Positions 37,681-47,031 of a stretch of 64,000 nt of DNA are shown piece after piece. Numbering within the stretch: the stretch's first letter is position 1; every line of letters begins with the position of its first letter. The DNA comes from SG8-30 sp964406445 (GTDB lineage: Bacteria > Pseudomonadota > Gammaproteobacteria > Steroidobacterales > Steroidobacteraceae), in NCBI GenBank assembly GCA_964406445.1, contig CAYORU010000002.1, positions 186,001 through 250,000 of the forward strand, written 5' to 3'. The position numbers and the translations under genes are program-made. The notes below the pieces were generated by a model, which made no database searches, was not told where the DNA came from, and saw only the letters and a program-made list of their open reading frames with translations.

Positions 37681-38787
37681 TCAGCGGGGACGCAGCGCCC
37701 GGTAAAGGAAGGGCAGGCTGACGTCCAGCCGGTAGTCGATGTCCGAGTGGTTGTCGTCGAACTCCTCGTAGGCGTGGGCGATCCCCGCCTCCGCGAGCCG
37801 GCGCGACAGGATCCGGCACCCGTAATGGATGTGGTACTGGTCCCTCCACCCGCAATCGACGTAGATCCCCTTGAGCGTCCGAAGGTTCCCGGCGTGGCGC
37901 CGGACGAGATGGACCGGATCGTGTGCCAGCCAGCGCTTCCAGCGGGCAGGGATCAGTTCGCCGCTCTCGAGGTTGAAGGGCAGCCGGAAGCCGAGCGGCG
38001 CCCTGGGGTCCGGGTCGTAGGTGGCCGCCATGCAGACGTCCATCAGGGCGTGTCCCTCCGCGGAGGACAGCTTCGGCTTGCGCCAGAGCGCCTCCAGGAA
38101 CCGCCGCACCCGGCCGTCGTCGCGCCCGTCGCCGAGGCCCGCGGCGGCGCGCCGCGCGTCGTAGCGGCCGGGCCGGCGGCGGGGCCGGCGGTGCCGCGCC
38201 AGCTCGTCGAGCGTGCGTGGCCAGGAGTGCCGGTAGACCACGTCGAAGTAGGCGTCGCCGGAGTGGTTCGCGATCGCGCCCCAGTGCTTCGCGTACTTCA
38301 TGCCGTGGATCATGGCGCCGTAGCCGCCCGAGGACTTGCCGAAGCAGCCGCGGTGGTCGCGGCTCGCCAGCGTCGGGAACTCGCGGTCCACGAAGGGAAT
38401 GAGCTCCCTCGTCAGGTAGTCGGCATAGCGGCCGATCGCGCTCGAGTTCACGTACTGGTTGCCGCCGAGGCGCGTGAAGCAGTCCGGGAACACGATGATC
38501 ATCGGCCCGATGCGCCCCTCGGCGAGGAGTCGCGCGGCGCGCTCGGCGAGGTTCTCGCTGAACGGCTTCCAGTTGAGGTGGGCGAGCCCGCTGCCGGTGA
38601 AGCCGGCGAGGTCGAACAGGACCGGGAGCCGGCGCGGCTTGCCGCGCGGCTTCGCCGGCTGCGGCGGCACCCAGGCGGCGAGCTTGCGCACGTGCGGGTC
38701 GCCGAGGGGATTGTCGGCGAGCACGCGCGAGGTGTGCTCGAGGACGACGACCCTGCCGGGGGCGCGCAGGGGGTTCTTGAACGCCAT
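37681..38787 (-). CDS. alpha/beta-hydrolase esterase (Fes/esterase D-like)
   Basis: A 368-residue serine esterase of the esterase D/enterochelin-esterase-like fold. The nucleophile elbow is GKSSGGYGA (Ser), with an oxyanion-type segment IIVFPDCFTRLGGNQYVNSS before it and a probable catalytic His in FDDNHSDIDYRLDVSLPF. Substrate is unknown. ATG 38787 gives MAFKNPLRAPGRVVVLEH and is preferred over 38835, whose extension lacks resemblance to the family. It lies between the haem-protein genes and the peptidase but has no obvious link to electron transfer. Confidence 0.85.
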   Translation of the reverse strand: MAFKNPLRAPGRVVVLEHTSRVLADNPLGDPHVRKLAAWVPPQPAKPRGKPRRLPVLFDLAGFTGSGLAHLNWKPFSENLAERAARLLAEGRIGPMIIVFPDCFTRLGGNQYVNSSAIGRYADYLTRELIPFVDREFPTLASRDHRGCFGKSSGGYGAMIHGMKYAKHWGAIANHSGDAYFDVVYRHSWPRTLDELARHRRPRRRPGRYDARRAAAGLGDGRDDGRVRRFLEALWRKPKLSSAEGHALMDVCMAATYDPDPRAPLGFRLPFNLESGELIPARWKRWLAHDPVHLVRRHAGNLRTLKGIYVDCGWRDQYHIHYGCRILSRRLAEAGIAHAYEEFDDNHSDIDYRLDVSLPFLYRALRPR

Positions 38788-38892
38788 CGCCAGCTCCGCA
38801 TGCGCGGCCCGCGTGCCGGGGCCGCAGGCGCACATGTTAGCCGACGGGCGCCCCGCGGGCGGCGCCCGTTCCCGGCTTCGCCTCCGCCTCCT

Positions 38893-40365
38893 TCAGCGGC
38901 CGGCGGCCGCCACGGACACCGCTTCCTCGGCTGCGGCGGGCGGCTCCGGCGGCGGCTCCTGCAGCCCCAGTTCCTGCAGCAGCGGCGAGTTGCTCTCCTC
39001 CTCGGCGACGATCTCGTGGCAGGTGCTGCACTTGCGCCCGATCTTCTCGCCCGAGTCCGTCTTGATCTTGTTCGAGTGGCAGCGGAAGCAGCCGGGCGAC
39101 TCCTCGTGCCCGATGTGGTCCGGGTACAGGTTCCAGGTCACCTTCATCTGCGGGAAGTTGTTCCAGCAGTAGGCGTCGCCCAGCGCGAGCCCGGCCTGCT
39201 CGACGGCTGCCGATGCGGCCAGGTCGGGGTAGTTCCCGGAGTAGAAGGCCTTCACGGCCGAGGCGATGCCCTCGCGCGCCGCCTCGTGGGAGTCGTAGAC
39301 GGTCTCCGTCAGGATCCTGACGCCTTCCCGCCGGATGTACGGCAGCGAGCGGTCGATGCGGCCTTCCTGCAGCGCGAGATCCACCTCGTACTCCGGGCTT
39401 CGATAGGTGTGAGAGGCCCGGTTGTGGCAGTCCACGCAGTCCATGGTGCGCCACTCGGCGCCCTCCGGCGCGGGCTCCTCGCCCTTGAACAGCTTCGTCT
39501 CGCCGGTCGTCGCATCGACCAGCTCGATCTCGTACATCGTCTCGCGGCTCTCGTCGGCGCGGTAGCGCACCATGTGGTTCGGGTCGACGTGCCAGTGGAT
39601 GCCGTGCGACTTGTCGCCCTGCTTGCCGCCGACCTTGACCATCAGCGCGGTCTTGACCTCCGTGTTCTGCTCGTCCTCGGCATAGTGCGTGCGGACCTTG
39701 AGGCGGTCGCCGACGAACTTGGTCGGCCAGTGGCACTGCTCGCAGGTGCCGTTGGCCGGGCGCAGCGAGTGGACGGGTGTCGGAATCGGCCGTGGATAGA
39801 GATCGAAGGTGACGGCGACCAGCTGCCAGGCGCCCGAGATCTTCGCCTTGACGGCCCACTCAGCGCCCGGACCGATGTGGCAGCCGGCGCAGCCGACGCG
39901 CAGGTGCGGCGAGCGCTGGAACGCGGTGTATTCGGGCTGCATGACCTTGTGGCAGGCCATGCCGCAGAACTCGTCGGAGTCCATGTAGTGCACGGCCTTG
40001 AACGTGAGGCCCGCCGCGAGCGCGGTGACCGGCACCGCCAGAGCCACGAAGGTGATCAGTACGCCGCGGGTCCGCTCCTGGTTCAGGTCGAAGACCGGCA
40101 AGTGGCCGATGTCCTTGCCCTGCGCAGCGCGCCTGGCGTCCGTGCGCTTGCGCCACCACATGCCGAGCGGTACGCAGACCAGGCCCAGCAGGAACGCCAT
40201 GGGCAGGACGACGAAGGTCAGGACGCCCAGGTAGGCGCCGCCCTGGAAGCCGAGCGACTGCATGACGAGCAGCGCCGCGATGAGCAGCAGGCTCACGACG
40301 ATCAGCAGCGTGCCGGCGAGGCTGACCACGTTTCCGGTGATCGCCGCAAAGAAGTGCTTGACCAT
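38893..40365 (-). CDS. NapC/NirT-type multihaem cytochrome c (ImcH-like)
   Basis: A 490-residue inner-membrane cytochrome. The first about 130 residues hold three hydrophobic segments. The periplasmic part has five CxxCH sites (CAGCH, CEQCH, CVDCH, CFRCH, CSTCH) and one noncanonical CGMACH (Cys-x3-Cys-His), giving up to six haems. The region FCGMACHKVMQPEYTAFQRS and the Cys in AYCWNNFPQMKVTWNLYPDH are typical of ImcH-like quinol oxidoreductases, known from Geobacter metal respiration. It should oxidise membrane quinol and feed periplasmic carriers. A CbcL-like gene lies immediately upstream in the same direction. Confidence 0.9.
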   Translation of the reverse strand: MVKHFFAAITGNVVSLAGTLLIVVSLLLIAALLVMQSLGFQGGAYLGVLTFVVLPMAFLLGLVCVPLGMWWRKRTDARRAAQGKDIGHLPVFDLNQERTRGVLITFVALAVPVTALAAGLTFKAVHYMDSDEFCGMACHKVMQPEYTAFQRSPHLRVGCAGCHIGPGAEWAVKAKISGAWQLVAVTFDLYPRPIPTPVHSLRPANGTCEQCHWPTKFVGDRLKVRTHYAEDEQNTEVKTALMVKVGGKQGDKSHGIHWHVDPNHMVRYRADESRETMYEIELVDATTGETKLFKGEEPAPEGAEWRTMDCVDCHNRASHTYRSPEYEVDLALQEGRIDRSLPYIRREGVRILTETVYDSHEAAREGIASAVKAFYSGNYPDLAASAAVEQAGLALGDAYCWNNFPQMKVTWNLYPDHIGHEESPGCFRCHSNKIKTDSGEKIGRKCSTCHEIVAEEESNSPLLQELGLQEPPPEPPAAAEEAVSVAAAGR

Positions 40366-40503
40366 GCCTGGATGTCCTCGTTTCAGCCGGTCGGGCGCGG
40401 TTGATGGCCCGTCAGGCCGCGGATATACCCCGCTGGCCGCGGGCGACGCATAAGAGGTTTCCGCAGCGCCGCCCGGGGAGGCGCGGCGCCGCGGTGCGTG
40501 GCA

Positions 40504-42603
40504 TCAGTGCAGGGCACCGAGCAGTCCCACGAAGATTGCGACCGCCAGACCGATGCCGATCGCGACGGCCAGGAATCCGAACACGTACGCCTCGACCAGG
40601 TGCTCGCGGCTCGGCGGGTCGACCAGCATGCTCTCCAGCCGGCCTTCCCTGACGGCGCGCTCGTACTCGAGCGGGCGCTCCTCCTTGAACTTCTCGAGCG
40701 GCATCTTGCCGGTGAAGATCACCGGGTCCATCGGGAAGCTTTCCGGACGCAGGTGCGTGTGGAAGAAGTGGAACAGGAAGATGAAGCCCGTGGCGAGCAG
40801 CGCCTCGTCGCTGTGCACCACGTAGGCGGCGTTCAGCGTCCAGCCCGGCAGGAACCGCGTGAAGAAGTTCGGGAACCAGAGCATCAGGCCGGACAGGCCG
40901 ATGATCGCAACGCCCCAGAACACCGCCAGGTAGTCGAACTTCTCCCAGTAGGCCCAGCGGTCGAACTTCGGGCGCGGCGCGAGGTACAGGAAGTACTTCA
41001 CGTTGCCCCAGAACTGCCGGACGTCCGCGAGCTGCGGCACCATCGAGCGCGGGCCCCAGAGGTAGCCTTTCTCCTTCCTGACGAACATGCCCCAGAACAC
41101 CATCAGCAGGTGCATGCCGAAGTAGCCGAAGGTGACGACCGCGGCGAAGCGGTGCAGCCAGGCGACCACCTCGGCGCCGCCGAGCAGGTTGGCCATCGGC
41201 TCGGCCCAGGGCGCTTCGGCGAACTTGAGCGGCAGGCCGGTGGCGGCGAGCAGCAGGAAGCTGAGCACGATCGTGACGTGGATCGCGATCTGGGCGCGGC
41301 TGAAGCGCTTGACGTAGCGGCCGGCGCCGCCGTGCGAGACGGTGAATTCGCCACGCAGGCGGCCTACCAGCGTGCGCTGCAGCCACAGCAGGTCGTGCAC
41401 CCCGAAGAAGGCGAACACGCCGATGAGCAGCGACACCATGAACACGTAGACCCAGTAGACATAGATGTTCGCGTCCGGGTCGGACGGATCGTTGTGCGGG
41501 TCGTAGCTCAGGAAGGCGGGCGTGATCTCGCCCTGGTGGCAGGTGCCGCACATCGTCCCCAGGTTGTCCGGGTGGATGCTCGAGCGCGGATCGGAGGCCG
41601 CCAGGATCTGGTGCGGCGTGTGGCAGTCGGAGCACATGGCCGCGGCGCGCCGGCCGAGGTCCGTCGCCTTGCCGTGGAAGCCGGCGTGGAACGTCGCGTT
41701 GTGCTTCTCGTGGCAGTTGCCGCAATCGTGCGGGAACTGCTTGCGCGCGTCCTGCGTGGTCGGGTCGACGACGTCGTGGGCCTCGTGGCAGTCGATGCAC
41801 AGGGCGGTCTTCCCGCCCTGCTGCCACGTCGCGCCGTGCGCGCTCTCGTCCTTCCACTTCTTGAAGACGAACTCGTGGCAGCTGCCGCAGGTCTCCGGGC
41901 TCAGCTGCGTGGAGGTCCGCGAATCCGGGTTCTCTTTCGGCAGGATGTCGTGGCCGCCGTGGCAGTCGGTGCAGGCGGGCGACCCGACCAGGCCCTTGAC
42001 CAGCCGGGCCTTGGCGTGGGAGCTGTGCAGGTAGCCCTCCATCATGTCGCCGTGGCACTGGCCGCAGGTGTACATCTGGTTGACGGGCGACAGCGGCGCC
42101 TCGAGGCCTGGCCGGCGCGGGAGGGTGTGGACGTTGCCGTGGCACTTGCCGCAGTTCGCGGCGTCGTCGTCGAGATGCGCCTTGCTCGCGTGCACGCTCT
42201 TCTGGAACTCGCCGATCTCCTCCTCGTGGCAGGCGACGCAGGCGGCGACGTTGACCGTGCCGAGGTCCTTGACCTGCCGTGGATGGCGGACGCCGACCGC
42301 GCCGGTGTGGCACTCGACGCAGGCGACGCGGCGGTGCTTGGAGGCGGCGAACTCGGCCTCGTGGACCGGCGCGAGCGGCTGTTCCTTGCCGTCGAGCAGC
42401 GCGTCGTCGTCGTGGCAGGCCAGGCAGCGGTCGTTGGGGATCGCCGGACCGTCGGCTGCGGATTCCTCGGCGCCGGACGGCGTGAAGGGGAGAGCCAGCA
42501 GGACGGCGAAGAGCCCGGCGCGGAGCGTGCGGCCGGTACCGTACGGTTGGTGGAAGGGCTTCACGGCAGTCTCCGTGTGCGTTGCGGACACGGGCCGGCG
42601 CAT
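40504..42603 (-). CDS. CbcL-like fusion: multihaem cytochrome c with cytochrome b domain
   Basis: A 699-residue fusion. After a signal peptide (GLFAVLLALPFTPSGA), the first about 370 residues carry 11 CxxCH motifs: CLACH, CVECH, CVACH, CGKCH, CGQCH, CTDCH, CGSCH, CIDCH, CGNCH, CSDCH and CGTCH. The rest is a membrane cytochrome b561-type domain (HVTIVLSFLLLAATGLPLKF, then HRFAAVVTFGYFGMHLLMVF) with His residues able to bind two b haems. This is the architecture of CbcL, a quinone oxidoreductase used for low-potential metal respiration in Geobacter; those proteins are described with nine c haems, so 11 is more. The N-terminal start at 42603 is uncertain by a few codons. Confidence 0.9.
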   Translation of the reverse strand: MRRPVSATHTETAVKPFHQPYGTGRTLRAGLFAVLLALPFTPSGAEESAADGPAIPNDRCLACHDDDALLDGKEQPLAPVHEAEFAASKHRRVACVECHTGAVGVRHPRQVKDLGTVNVAACVACHEEEIGEFQKSVHASKAHLDDDAANCGKCHGNVHTLPRRPGLEAPLSPVNQMYTCGQCHGDMMEGYLHSSHAKARLVKGLVGSPACTDCHGGHDILPKENPDSRTSTQLSPETCGSCHEFVFKKWKDESAHGATWQQGGKTALCIDCHEAHDVVDPTTQDARKQFPHDCGNCHEKHNATFHAGFHGKATDLGRRAAAMCSDCHTPHQILAASDPRSSIHPDNLGTMCGTCHQGEITPAFLSYDPHNDPSDPDANIYVYWVYVFMVSLLIGVFAFFGVHDLLWLQRTLVGRLRGEFTVSHGGAGRYVKRFSRAQIAIHVTIVLSFLLLAATGLPLKFAEAPWAEPMANLLGGAEVVAWLHRFAAVVTFGYFGMHLLMVFWGMFVRKEKGYLWGPRSMVPQLADVRQFWGNVKYFLYLAPRPKFDRWAYWEKFDYLAVFWGVAIIGLSGLMLWFPNFFTRFLPGWTLNAAYVVHSDEALLATGFIFLFHFFHTHLRPESFPMDPVIFTGKMPLEKFKEERPLEYERAVREGRLESMLVDPPSREHLVEAYVFGFLAVAIGIGLAVAIFVGLLGALH

Positions 42604-42654
42604 GCCGGCAACCGGGACGCACGGGAGCTTTTTACCTTCCCGGGGCCGCTCGAT

Positions 42655-43971
42655 TCATCGTGGCAACACCCTAGGGGTGTTCCGGGAGAAACGCAGGATC
42701 GCGAACGAAACCGCGACGGCGATCACGAGGATGCCGATCGCCGCGAGCGCGTTGGTCAGGAGCTGCGGCGCCGCGAGCAGCACCACCCCGAACCCGCCCA
42801 TCATCAGCCCTGAGACCAGCTTCAGCACCCGCCCTTCCTGCTCGCTCAGCTTGCGCGCGCCCATGGTGCGCGCGAAGACGATCACGATGGCGAGCAGCGG
42901 CAGCACGTAGATGACGTTGTAGGCGGCGAGCCAGGCGTAGTACTGCCAGGTCTCGAGCCCCGCGAGCGTCAATGAGCGGGTGTAGACCATCGGGAAGCCG
43001 GCGGTGCACAGCAGCTCGTAGGAGTTCGCGGCGATGGCGAGCAGCACCGTGCTCGCGAGCATCGGGCCGGTGCGCCCGCTCGCGACGACGCCGCGCATGC
43101 GCTGGAAGAGGCCGGGCTTCGCGGAGTCGGGGATCGACAGGCTCACGCCCTGCTTGAACCAGAAGTAGTCCTTGACGTTGATGGCGCCCATGGTCAGCGC
43201 CAGCAGGCCGGCGGCGACGGTGACGAGCCGCAGTTCGCCGAGCAGCAGGAAGACGTTGAGCCAGGCCGCCATGAACACGAAGTAGACGAGGCCGGAGAAC
43301 GTGACGAAGGTGGCGCCGACCACCAGCATCCGCGTGCGGTCCCTGGCGTGGACCATGAGCGAGAGCAGGAACAGCAGCACGAAGAACGCGCAGGGATTGA
43401 AGGCATCCACGCCGGCCAGCACGAGCGTCAGCACCGGCAGCGAGAGCGTGCGCGCGTCGAGCGCCCCGACCAGCGGCAGGTGCACGACCGAGCCGGAGGC
43501 CGTCCCTTCCGGCGCGCCGGGGGGCGCCGGGCCGGACGGAATGGCACCCGCAGGCTCCGGACCGCTTGCCGCCCGTCGATCCCGGCAGGCGATCAGGGCC
43601 TGCTCCAGCTCGGCGCCCGTGGTCGCGGCGGCATCGAAGCCGATCCGGACCTCACGGCAGAAGATGAAGCCGGGCACCGACAGCGCCTCGACGCCGAGTG
43701 ATTGGGCCGTATTGAAGTAGAACCGGGCGTTGTCGCGGTCGTCGCGCACCGAGTACTTGTTGACCTCGAGCCACGGCAGGCGGCCGCGCAGCTCGTCGAG
43801 GAACGGCGCCGCGGCCTGGCAGTGCGGGCAGGTCGGCGAGTAGAAATAGTGCAGGCGGACCTGCGGGCCCCCGTCCGCCGCCTGTCCGAACCAGAATTCG
43901 TCGCGGGACGGGTCGCCGGCGGCGAAACCGGTTGCGGGCAACAGCAGGGCGATGAGGAGCAGGACGCGCAT
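42655..43971 (-). CDS. thioredoxin-domain plus DsbD-like membrane protein
   Basis: A 438-residue protein: a signal-peptide-like start (LLLIALLLPATGFAAG), an extracytoplasmic thioredoxin-like domain with CPHC active site (FYSPTCPHCQAAAPFL), a Gly/Pro-rich linker, and a membrane domain of about six to eight helices. The membrane part has a conserved Cys in NPCAFFVLLFLLSLMV and another in YELLCTAGFPMVYT, as in DsbD/CcdA electron carriers. It could move reducing power to the periplasm, for example to keep the Cys residues of CxxCH sites reduced for haem attachment; its place beside two multihaem cytochrome genes fits that. Role is inferred. Confidence 0.82.
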   Translation of the reverse strand: MRVLLLIALLLPATGFAAGDPSRDEFWFGQAADGGPQVRLHYFYSPTCPHCQAAAPFLDELRGRLPWLEVNKYSVRDDRDNARFYFNTAQSLGVEALSVPGFIFCREVRIGFDAAATTGAELEQALIACRDRRAASGPEPAGAIPSGPAPPGAPEGTASGSVVHLPLVGALDARTLSLPVLTLVLAGVDAFNPCAFFVLLFLLSLMVHARDRTRMLVVGATFVTFSGLVYFVFMAAWLNVFLLLGELRLVTVAAGLLALTMGAINVKDYFWFKQGVSLSIPDSAKPGLFQRMRGVVASGRTGPMLASTVLLAIAANSYELLCTAGFPMVYTRSLTLAGLETWQYYAWLAAYNVIYVLPLLAIVIVFARTMGARKLSEQEGRVLKLVSGLMMGGFGVVLLAAPQLLTNALAAIGILVIAVAVSFAILRFSRNTPRVLPR

Positions 43972-44061
43972 GGGCCGGGGTCCGAGCAGAATTGCGCGCA
44001 GGCTACGCGGCCTGCCGGCGTCGCGGCGTCGTTGTTTCTACGGAGGGTCGGCCGGGTCCGT

Positions 44062-44403
44062 TCAGTCCTTCGCCGCGAAGGTTTCGAACGCGAGGTCGAC
44101 GGCCAGGGTCTCGCCCGGCGAGAGCGCGCCGACGCTCACCACCTTGCGCGCGATCTCCTCGCCCTGCGCGTTGCGCAGCGCGATCACCACGCTGTACTCG
44201 CGCACCGGCTGGTCGACCGGGTGGGTGACCGTACCCTCGACCCGCAGGGCGATCTCGCCGGGCGCCGCCTCCGCCCCGGCGCCAGCGGCGCCGAAACGCA
44301 GGTGGTGGCGGCACGCCGGGCAGACCGGCGCGCTCTCGAGGATGGTGGCCTTGCAGTGCGGGCAGATCCGCGTCTTGCCGGCCGGGCCCGTGCGGCGGGT
44401 CAT
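44062..44403 (-). CDS. zinc-ribbon domain protein
   Basis: A 113-residue protein with an N-terminal zinc ribbon (CPHCKATI, then CPACRHHL; two Cys-x2-Cys pairs) and a C-terminal beta-rich domain (REYSVVIALRNAQGEEIARK, LAVDLAFETFAAKD). It lies 11 bases after the bactofilin gene on the same strand, so it may act with it. I do not recognise a function. Confidence 0.75.
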   Translation of the reverse strand: MTRRTGPAGKTRICPHCKATILESAPVCPACRHHLRFGAAGAGAEAAPGEIALRVEGTVTHPVDQPVREYSVVIALRNAQGEEIARKVVSVGALSPGETLAVDLAFETFAAKD

Positions 44404-44414
44404 GGACGTGACGA

Positions 44415-44876
44415 TCAGGTGCGCTCCGGCATCTTGGTTCCGGCATCGCCCCAGCCGAACTCGACGCGCCCGCGCATCCGGGACCCCGCGGCGACCGTGA
44501 GCGAAGCGGCCGCGACGTCGCCGTTGATCACGCCGGTCTGCTGCAGCTCGACGCGGCTGGCGCCGGCGATGTTGCCCTCGAGCTCGCCACCGACGATGAC
44601 CGAGCCGGCCTTGACGGAGCCCGCGAGGTGCGCGCCCGGCTCGATGGTGAGCGTGCCGTCGACGTTGACGTCGCCCTTGAACTTGCCGGCCAGGCGCACG
44701 TGGCCGGAACCCTCGATCTTGCCCTCGAAGGTCAGCCCCGAGGCGAAGACGGACTCCTTCAGGTCGCCACGCGGGCGGGGAGGCTCGACCGTCGGCTCGG
44801 GCGCGGCGGCGGTGTCGCGAAACGGCGTGACGGGCGGCGTGGGATCCTTGATGCCGGCGTCTTTCCAAATGGCCAT
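44415..44876 (-). CDS. bactofilin-family polymer-forming protein
   Basis: A 153-residue bactofilin. The central right-handed beta-helix repeats are visible (LTFEGKIEGSGHVRLAGKFK, then GDVNVDGTLTIEPGAHLAGS and IVGGELEGNIAGASRVELQ). The ends are short and flexible, as is usual. Bactofilins polymerise without nucleotide and help organise cell shape, cell-wall enzymes or appendages at the membrane. No wall or motility gene is nearby to suggest its use here. Confidence 0.92.
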   Translation of the reverse strand: MAIWKDAGIKDPTPPVTPFRDTAAAPEPTVEPPRPRGDLKESVFASGLTFEGKIEGSGHVRLAGKFKGDVNVDGTLTIEPGAHLAGSVKAGSVIVGGELEGNIAGASRVELQQTGVINGDVAAASLTVAAGSRMRGRVEFGWGDAGTKMPERT

Positions 44877-44989
44877 GGGCTTCTCCTCTGGGGGACTGGG
44901 AACAAGATAGCGGGTGAAGGTTGCGTTGGCGAGACGGCGGGCGCGCGCGGCGGGTGTCGGCGCGGGGCGACACCCCCGGCAGGGGCGAA

Positions 44990-45820
44990 CTACCGGCCGC
45001 GGAACTGCGGCGATCGACGCTCGACGAAGGCCTGCACGGCCTCCTCGAGGTCTCCCGAATGCAGGAACGCCGCGTTCCACAGGGCGACGTAGTCGAGCTC
45101 CTCGCGAAGCGCTGCGCGCGACGCGGCGTTCATGACGTGCTTGACGCCGAGCGTGGCGAGCGGCGAGAGCGCCGCGATCTCGGCCGCGAGGGCGGCCGCG
45201 CGGGCCTGCAGGGCGGCCGCGTCGGGCAGCAGCTCGGTGACGAGGCCCACCTCGAGGGCGCGCCGTGCGTCGATGTCGTGGCCGGTCAGCGCGAGGTCGC
45301 GCGCGACGCCCTCGCCGACGATCCGCGGCAGCCGCTGCAGCACGCCGACGTCGGCGACCATGGCGATGCGGGTCTCGCGGACCGAGAAGGTGGCGCAGGC
45401 GCTCGCGATGCGGATGTCGCAGGCCGTCGCGAGGTCGAGCCCCGCCCCGAGGCAGGGCCCGTGCACGGCGGCGATCACCGGCTTGCGCGCCTCGGCGAGG
45501 CTGCTCGCCGTGCGCTGGTAGCGGCGGATGTCGTCGTAGAGCGCGCGGCGCCTGGCGGCCGGGGTGTCTCCCTTGCCGGAGATGGAGCCCCCGCCGGCAA
45601 GCGCGGGCGCGTGGTCGGCGAGGTCGATCCCGGCGCAGAAAGCCTTGCCGCGGCCGGCGAGCACGATGCAGCGGACCGCGTCGTCCGCATCCAGCTCGGC
45701 CACTGCCGCCGGGATGTCGTCCCACAGCGGCCGGTCGAGCGCGTTGAGCTTGTCCGGCCGGCTCAGCCAGAGGGTCCCGACGCCCCCGTCGCGCTCGAGC
45801 TCGAGGTGGGCCCAGCCCAT
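44990..45820 (-). CDS. enoyl-CoA hydratase/isomerase family protein, dienoyl-CoA-isomerase-like
   Basis: A 276-residue crotonase-fold enzyme. The CoA/oxyanion signature is in VHGPCLGAGLDLATACDIRI, and IVLAGRGKAFCAGIDLADH is the first conserved block. The stretch AMVADVGVLQRLPRIVGEGV, with an Asp where other hydratases have Glu, resembles Δ3,5-Δ2,4-dienoyl-CoA isomerase (ECH1), used in beta-oxidation of odd-position double bonds. Hydratase activity is the alternative. It lies 23 bases after the desaturase gene on the same strand, so a fatty-acid link is plausible. Confidence 0.85.
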   Translation of the reverse strand: MGWAHLELERDGGVGTLWLSRPDKLNALDRPLWDDIPAAVAELDADDAVRCIVLAGRGKAFCAGIDLADHAPALAGGGSISGKGDTPAARRRALYDDIRRYQRTASSLAEARKPVIAAVHGPCLGAGLDLATACDIRIASACATFSVRETRIAMVADVGVLQRLPRIVGEGVARDLALTGHDIDARRALEVGLVTELLPDAAALQARAAALAAEIAALSPLATLGVKHVMNAASRAALREELDYVALWNAAFLHSGDLEEAVQAFVERRSPQFRGR

Positions 45821-45843
45821 CTGTCCCGGCCCGGCCCCGGGGC

Positions 45844-47031
45844 TCAGGCCGGTTGCGGCTGGAGCTGAAGCTGCAGCTGGGCGGTCAGGAGCCGCAGGCG
45901 GCGGCGCTGCATGCGCAGCCGGTAGACGATCTCGCGCACGTGGGTCCGGAAGCTCGCGTCCTCCCAGCGCTGCAGCAGCTGCTCGCGCTTGGCGCCGTAC
46001 CAGCTGTCGCGCAGCCGGCCCCACTCGGCCAGCGTCGCCTGGAAGGCCTCGTATTCCTGCGCCACGCGTTCGCGCAGCGCCTCGAGCTGGGGCAGGTGAT
46101 GGCGGCTGCTCCCTTGCTCGAGCGCCGCCTGGGCGCGCTTGAACTGCTGGGCGAGCCGGGCGCGCTCGATGGTGACGTCCGGAACGCGCTGCAACTTGCC
46201 CGCGAGCCCCGTCCACGCCAGCACGTTGATCAGCCACTTGGTCGGGTCCCACTGCCACCAGCGCACCGCGTTTCGATAGTCGCGGTCGAAGATGTGGTGG
46301 AAGTTGTGGTAGCCCTCGCCGTAGGTCAGGAAGGCGAGCACCGGGTTGTCGCGCGCGGTGTTGTTGTCGTTGTAGGGCTGCGTGCCCCAGATGTGCGCCA
46401 GCGAGTTGATGAAGAACGTGAAGTGATGGTTCAGCACGAGGCGCAGCAGGCCGGCGAGCAGGAACACGCCCCACAGGTCGCCGGCCAGCCAGCCGGCCGC
46501 GAGCGGCAGGCCGACGTTGGTCGCGAGCACCAGCGGCAGGTAGAAGCGGTGCTGGAAGCGCACCAGCGGGTCGGCCTGCAGGTCCTTGCCGTTCGAGAAG
46601 TCGTAGCGGCCGCTCTCCCAGTAGCGGAGCATCCAGCCGATGTGCGAGTACCAGAAGCCGCGCTTCGCCGAGTACGGGTCGGAATCGACGTCGTCGACGA
46701 AGCGATGGTGGCGGCGGTGGTCGGTCGCCCAGACCAGGATGCTGTTCTGCAGCGCCATCGCGCCGAACACCATGAACACCGCCCGCACCGACCAGTGCGC
46801 CTCGTAGGCGCGGTGCGCCCACAGCCGGTGGTAGCCGGCGGTGATCGAGAAGCCGTTGGCGGCCAGGAACAGGAAGAACAGGACCCAGGCCGTGCCGCTG
46901 AAGCCGTGGGTGATTCCGTACCACGGCACCACCGTGATCGCGCCGAGGAAGGTCAACGAGAACAGGATCGTGGTGACCCAGTTGATGGGCGGCTTGGCGC
47001 GGGCAGGGGTGGGCAGGGTGGTGTCGGTCAT
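45844..47031 (-). CDS. acyl-CoA/fatty-acid delta-9-type desaturase
   Basis: A 395-residue membrane desaturase. The three His boxes are present: HRLWAH, HRRHH and HNFHH, which hold the di-iron centre that inserts a double bond in the acyl chain with O2. Hydrophobic helices frame boxes 1 and 2 as in stearoyl-CoA desaturase relatives. The last about 90 residues are a charged coiled coil (RAQAALEQGSSRHHLPQLEA), beyond the core enzyme. It helps adjust membrane fluidity, with the crotonase gene downstream. Confidence 0.92.
   Translation of the reverse strand: MTDTTLPTPARAKPPINWVTTILFSLTFLGAITVVPWYGITHGFSGTAWVLFFLFLAANGFSITAGYHRLWAHRAYEAHWSVRAVFMVFGAMALQNSILVWATDHRRHHRFVDDVDSDPYSAKRGFWYSHIGWMLRYWESGRYDFSNGKDLQADPLVRFQHRFYLPLVLATNVGLPLAAGWLAGDLWGVFLLAGLLRLVLNHHFTFFINSLAHIWGTQPYNDNNTARDNPVLAFLTYGEGYHNFHHIFDRDYRNAVRWWQWDPTKWLINVLAWTGLAGKLQRVPDVTIERARLAQQFKRAQAALEQGSSRHHLPQLEALRERVAQEYEAFQATLAEWGRLRDSWYGAKREQLLQRWEDASFRTHVREIVYRLRMQRRRLRLLTAQLQLQLQPQPA

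Noticed and set aside
36905..38402. Extra genes opposite the M3 peptidase and the esterase
   Set aside because: They have no start context and are compositionally biased antisense frames of well-recognised genes.
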